Positions 62,324 to 64,000 of a DNA stretch of 64,000 nt are shown in pieces. The stretch spans positions 248,001-312,000 of the forward strand of contig NZ_AUBG01000002.1 in assembly GCF_000429125.1 (NCBI RefSeq). The letters are read 5' to 3'. A program made the position numbers and the translations under genes. Each line of letters opens with the position of its first letter. Position 1 is the first letter of the stretch. This DNA comes from Aequorivita capsosiphonis DSM 23843. Lineage in GTDB: Bacteria > Bacteroidota > Bacteroidia > Flavobacteriales > Flavobacteriaceae. The notes beneath the pieces are model-generated. The model searched no databases. It was not told the DNA's origin and saw only the letters and a program-made list of their open reading frames with translations.

Positions 62324-63622
62324 ATGAAAGTACTACTAAAATCTGCCACTATTGTTGATGCTACAAGCAGTCATCATTTAAAGAAGTGTGATATTTTGAT
62401 TGAAAACGGAAAGATTTCAAAAATAGCATCAAAAATTCAACCGTCCGACCTGCCTACCGAATGGGCAGGAAAAGTAAAAGAGGTTTCGCTTGATAATCTG
62501 CACGTTTCCCAAGGCTGGTTTGATAGCAGTGTATCTTTTGGAGAACCTGGATTTGAAGAGCGGGAAACGGTTGACAATGGTTTAAAAACTGCAGCTTTAA
62601 GCGGATTCACGAGTGTTGCGGTAAACGCGAACAGTTTTCCAGTTACGGACAGCAAAGGTCACATAAAATTTTTAAAATCAAAAGCTGAAGGAAATGCGGT
62701 AAACCTCTACCCTATTGGCGCTTTAACCGTGGGAAGCAAAGGAGTAGATCTAGCCGAATTATATGATATGCAGAATGAAGGAGCCGTTTCTTTTTACGAT
62801 TATAAACAGCCGATCGCCAATCCGAATTTATTAAAAATAGCATTACAGTACACACAAAACTTTGATGGTCTAGTTCAGTCATTTCCATTTGAAAAATCGG
62901 TGGCTAGAAATGGTGTGGTTAACGAAGAAGTAAACAGCACCCGGCTTGGTTTAAAAGGAATTCCTGCACTTTCCGAAGAACTTCAAATAATCCGAGATCT
63001 CTATATTCTGGAGTACACTGGTGGAAAACTTCATATTCCTACTATCTCCACAAAAAAATCTGTGGAATTGATCAAGGATGCCAAGAAAAAAGGCTTGCAC
63101 GTTACTTGCAGCGTTTCCATCTTTAATCTGGTTTTAACGGATTCCATTTTAGATGAGTTCGACACGAATTATAAATTGATGCCTCCGCTAAGAACCAAAG
63201 AGGACAACAAAGCTTTGCTAAAAGGACTAAAAGAAGGTGTTATCGACGGTGTTACCACGGACCACAACCCAATTGATATAGAGCATAAAAAAACAGAATT
63301 TGAGCAAGCACTTTTCGGAAGTATTGGTCTTGAAGCCTGTTTTGGAGCCTTAAATAATTTATTGGGCACTGAAGAATCTGTTAAGGCTCTTACTGGATTA
63401 AAAAATGTTTTTAAAATTCCTTCAGACCAGCCTGGCGGCCAGGCAGGAAAAATTGAGGAAGGCAATATAGCAGAATTTACACTTTTTAACCCTGATGGAA
63501 TCTCTAAATTTGCTGAGGATGATATTCTTTCCACCTCCAAAAACGCTGCATTACTAGGCATTAAGCTAAAAGGCAAAGTTTACGGAATATTTGCTAATAA
63601 CCAATTGATAACAAAAGAATAA
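62324..63622 (+). CDS. Dihydroorotase-family protein lacking metal ligands
   Basis: This 432-residue amidohydrolase homologue aligns well with type I dihydroorotase: FDSSVSFGEPGFEERETVDNG at 66-86, TNYKLMPPLRTKEDNKALLKGL and DGVTTDHNPID. Metal-binding residues are changed, however. The DxHxHxREPG motif reads D67-S-S69-V-S71-F-G73-EPG, replacing both histidines and the arginine. The later TPHH motif is replaced by VSIFN. It is therefore probably catalytically dead and resembles the non-catalytic PyrC'-type partners of aspartate carbamoyltransferase. The active enzyme must be elsewhere. The stop overlaps the next gene by one base. Confidence 0.85.
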   Translation: MKVLLKSATIVDATSSHHLKKCDILIENGKISKIASKIQPSDLPTEWAGKVKEVSLDNLHVSQGWFDSSVSFGEPGFEERETVDNGLKTAALSGFTSVAVNANSFPVTDSKGHIKFLKSKAEGNAVNLYPIGALTVGSKGVDLAELYDMQNEGAVSFYDYKQPIANPNLLKIALQYTQNFDGLVQSFPFEKSVARNGVVNEEVNSTRLGLKGIPALSEELQIIRDLYILEYTGGKLHIPTISTKKSVELIKDAKKKGLHVTCSVSIFNLVLTDSILDEFDTNYKLMPPLRTKEDNKALLKGLKEGVIDGVTTDHNPIDIEHKKTEFEQALFGSIGLEACFGALNNLLGTEESVKALTGLKNVFKIPSDQPGGQAGKIEEGNIAEFTLFNPDGISKFAEDDILSTSKNAALLGIKLKGKVYGIFANNQLITKE

Positions 63623-63942
63623 TGAGTGCTTCTCCATTAGGAAAATCTACTGCTTTAATTGCTTATGCGCCTTTTGTAGGGTTTATAATTGCCTATTTTA
63701 TTAATACAGATGAAGACCATGCCTTTGCCACATGGCATATAAAAAATATGTTTGGACTTTTCTTGTTATTTATCATTTCACTCGTTATACAATCACAAAT
63801 TGATGTAACTGTTGGTGATGTTCTTTGGATGTTATGTTGCGTATTATGGTTGTATTCTTGGGCGATGGCTTTCTATAATCAGCGCAGAGGAATTCCTTTT
63901 CTAAGTGAAAAATTTCAGGAGTGGTTTAAGTTTCTAAGTTGA
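63622..63942 (+). CDS. Small membrane protein, DUF4870-like
   Basis: This 106-residue protein with three hydrophobic segments has the AYAPFVGFIIAYFINTD and FATWHIKNMFGLFLLFIISLVIQ pattern of the DUF4870/YtxH-like small membrane proteins of Bacteroidetes. The function is unknown. It starts within the stop codon of the dihydroorotase homologue (TAATG), so it is co-translated with it. Confidence 0.7.
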   Translation: MSASPLGKSTALIAYAPFVGFIIAYFINTDEDHAFATWHIKNMFGLFLLFIISLVIQSQIDVTVGDVLWMLCCVLWLYSWAMAFYNQRRGIPFLSEKFQEWFKFLS

Positions 63943-63993
63943 AAAGTATTGGCTATCTTTAAATCTTAAACTTCTTACCTAAACAAAAAAAAT

Positions 63994-64000
63994 ATGGATA
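63994..64000 (+). CDS. Possible start of the next gene (truncated by window end)
   Basis: An ATG (ATGGATA) after an A-rich stretch, with TATCTTTA ~40 bp upstream as a possible -7 element, may begin a new gene. Only two codons are visible. Confidence 0.3.

Noticed and set aside
1-64000. tRNA or rRNA genes
   Set aside because: No cloverleaf-type sequence or rRNA block was recognised in the intergenic regions read.

Overview
The window is a low-GC, gene-dense piece of a Bacteroidetes chromosome, most likely from the family Flavobacteriaceae. The reasons are: ribosome-binding sites are weak or absent; several genes carry the Bacteroidetes promoter pattern TTTG-N19-21-TAnnTTTG; the DnaX protein lacks the zinc module; and many families typical of the phylum are present (DUF3822 beside rsmD, DUF6146/DUF6787, TIGR02757, BatA, DUF4870-like, CarboxypepD_reg TonB receptors). 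No tRNA, rRNA operon, prophage, intact transposon or CRISPR array was seen. The genus cannot be fixed from the sequence alone.

Layout. 1-2.7 kb: the 3' part of a glutaminase, an RmlD-like SDR protein, pterin carbinolamine dehydratase and a YebC regulator. 2.7-6.9 kb (minus strand): a surface-type lipoprotein, then an envelope cluster of DUF4126, a 609-residue KdsB-KdnB fusion and a PlsC-type acyltransferase. 7-11 kb: a RecD-like helicase, then DUF3822/rsmD. 11.1-11.5 kb: RNase P RNA (minus strand). 11.7-18.2 kb: dnaX, miaE, a ClC channel, small DUF proteins, a CDP-alcohol phosphotransferase and trmL. 18.3-22.7 kb: a RapA-type SNF2 protein, a broken SGNH/DUF4886 gene and a LysM-lysozyme-like protein. 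22.7-26.2 kb: a ppx/ppk1/sixA polyphosphate operon. 26.4-30.4 kb: pdxH, rnz, pyrB and pyrR. 30.5-39 kb: rpsA, a META lipoprotein, a 166-bp-period tandem repeat array, and parC/parE. 39-48 kb: a glycosyltransferase, cbpA/cbpM, a PAP2 phosphatase, ychF, two secreted small proteins around an alpha/beta hydrolase, and ferredoxin. 47.4-51.5 kb: acyl-CoA reductase, serC, serA and DUF937. 51.6-54.9 kb: an operon ending in a TonB-dependent receptor. 55-64 kb: folE, a LolD-like ATPase, TIGR02757, two tandem GAF histidine kinases, BatA and a dihydroorotase homologue that has lost its metal ligands.

Themes. Envelope and LPS work is prominent. The KdsB-KdnB fusion predicts that this organism makes 8-amino-Kdo, as in Shewanella, and it joins the first and last steps of that route in one polypeptide. 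Pyrimidine synthesis (pyrR-pyrB, plus a pseudo-dihydroorotase elsewhere), serine synthesis (serC-serA) and polyphosphate turnover are each visible as local clusters. Most of the window is ordinary housekeeping. The parts most worth a second look are the KdsB-KdnB fusion, the 166-bp repeat array before parC, the 16-bp palindrome placed three times inside rnpB, the pseudo-dihydroorotase, and the LysM-lysozyme protein that has no signal peptide.
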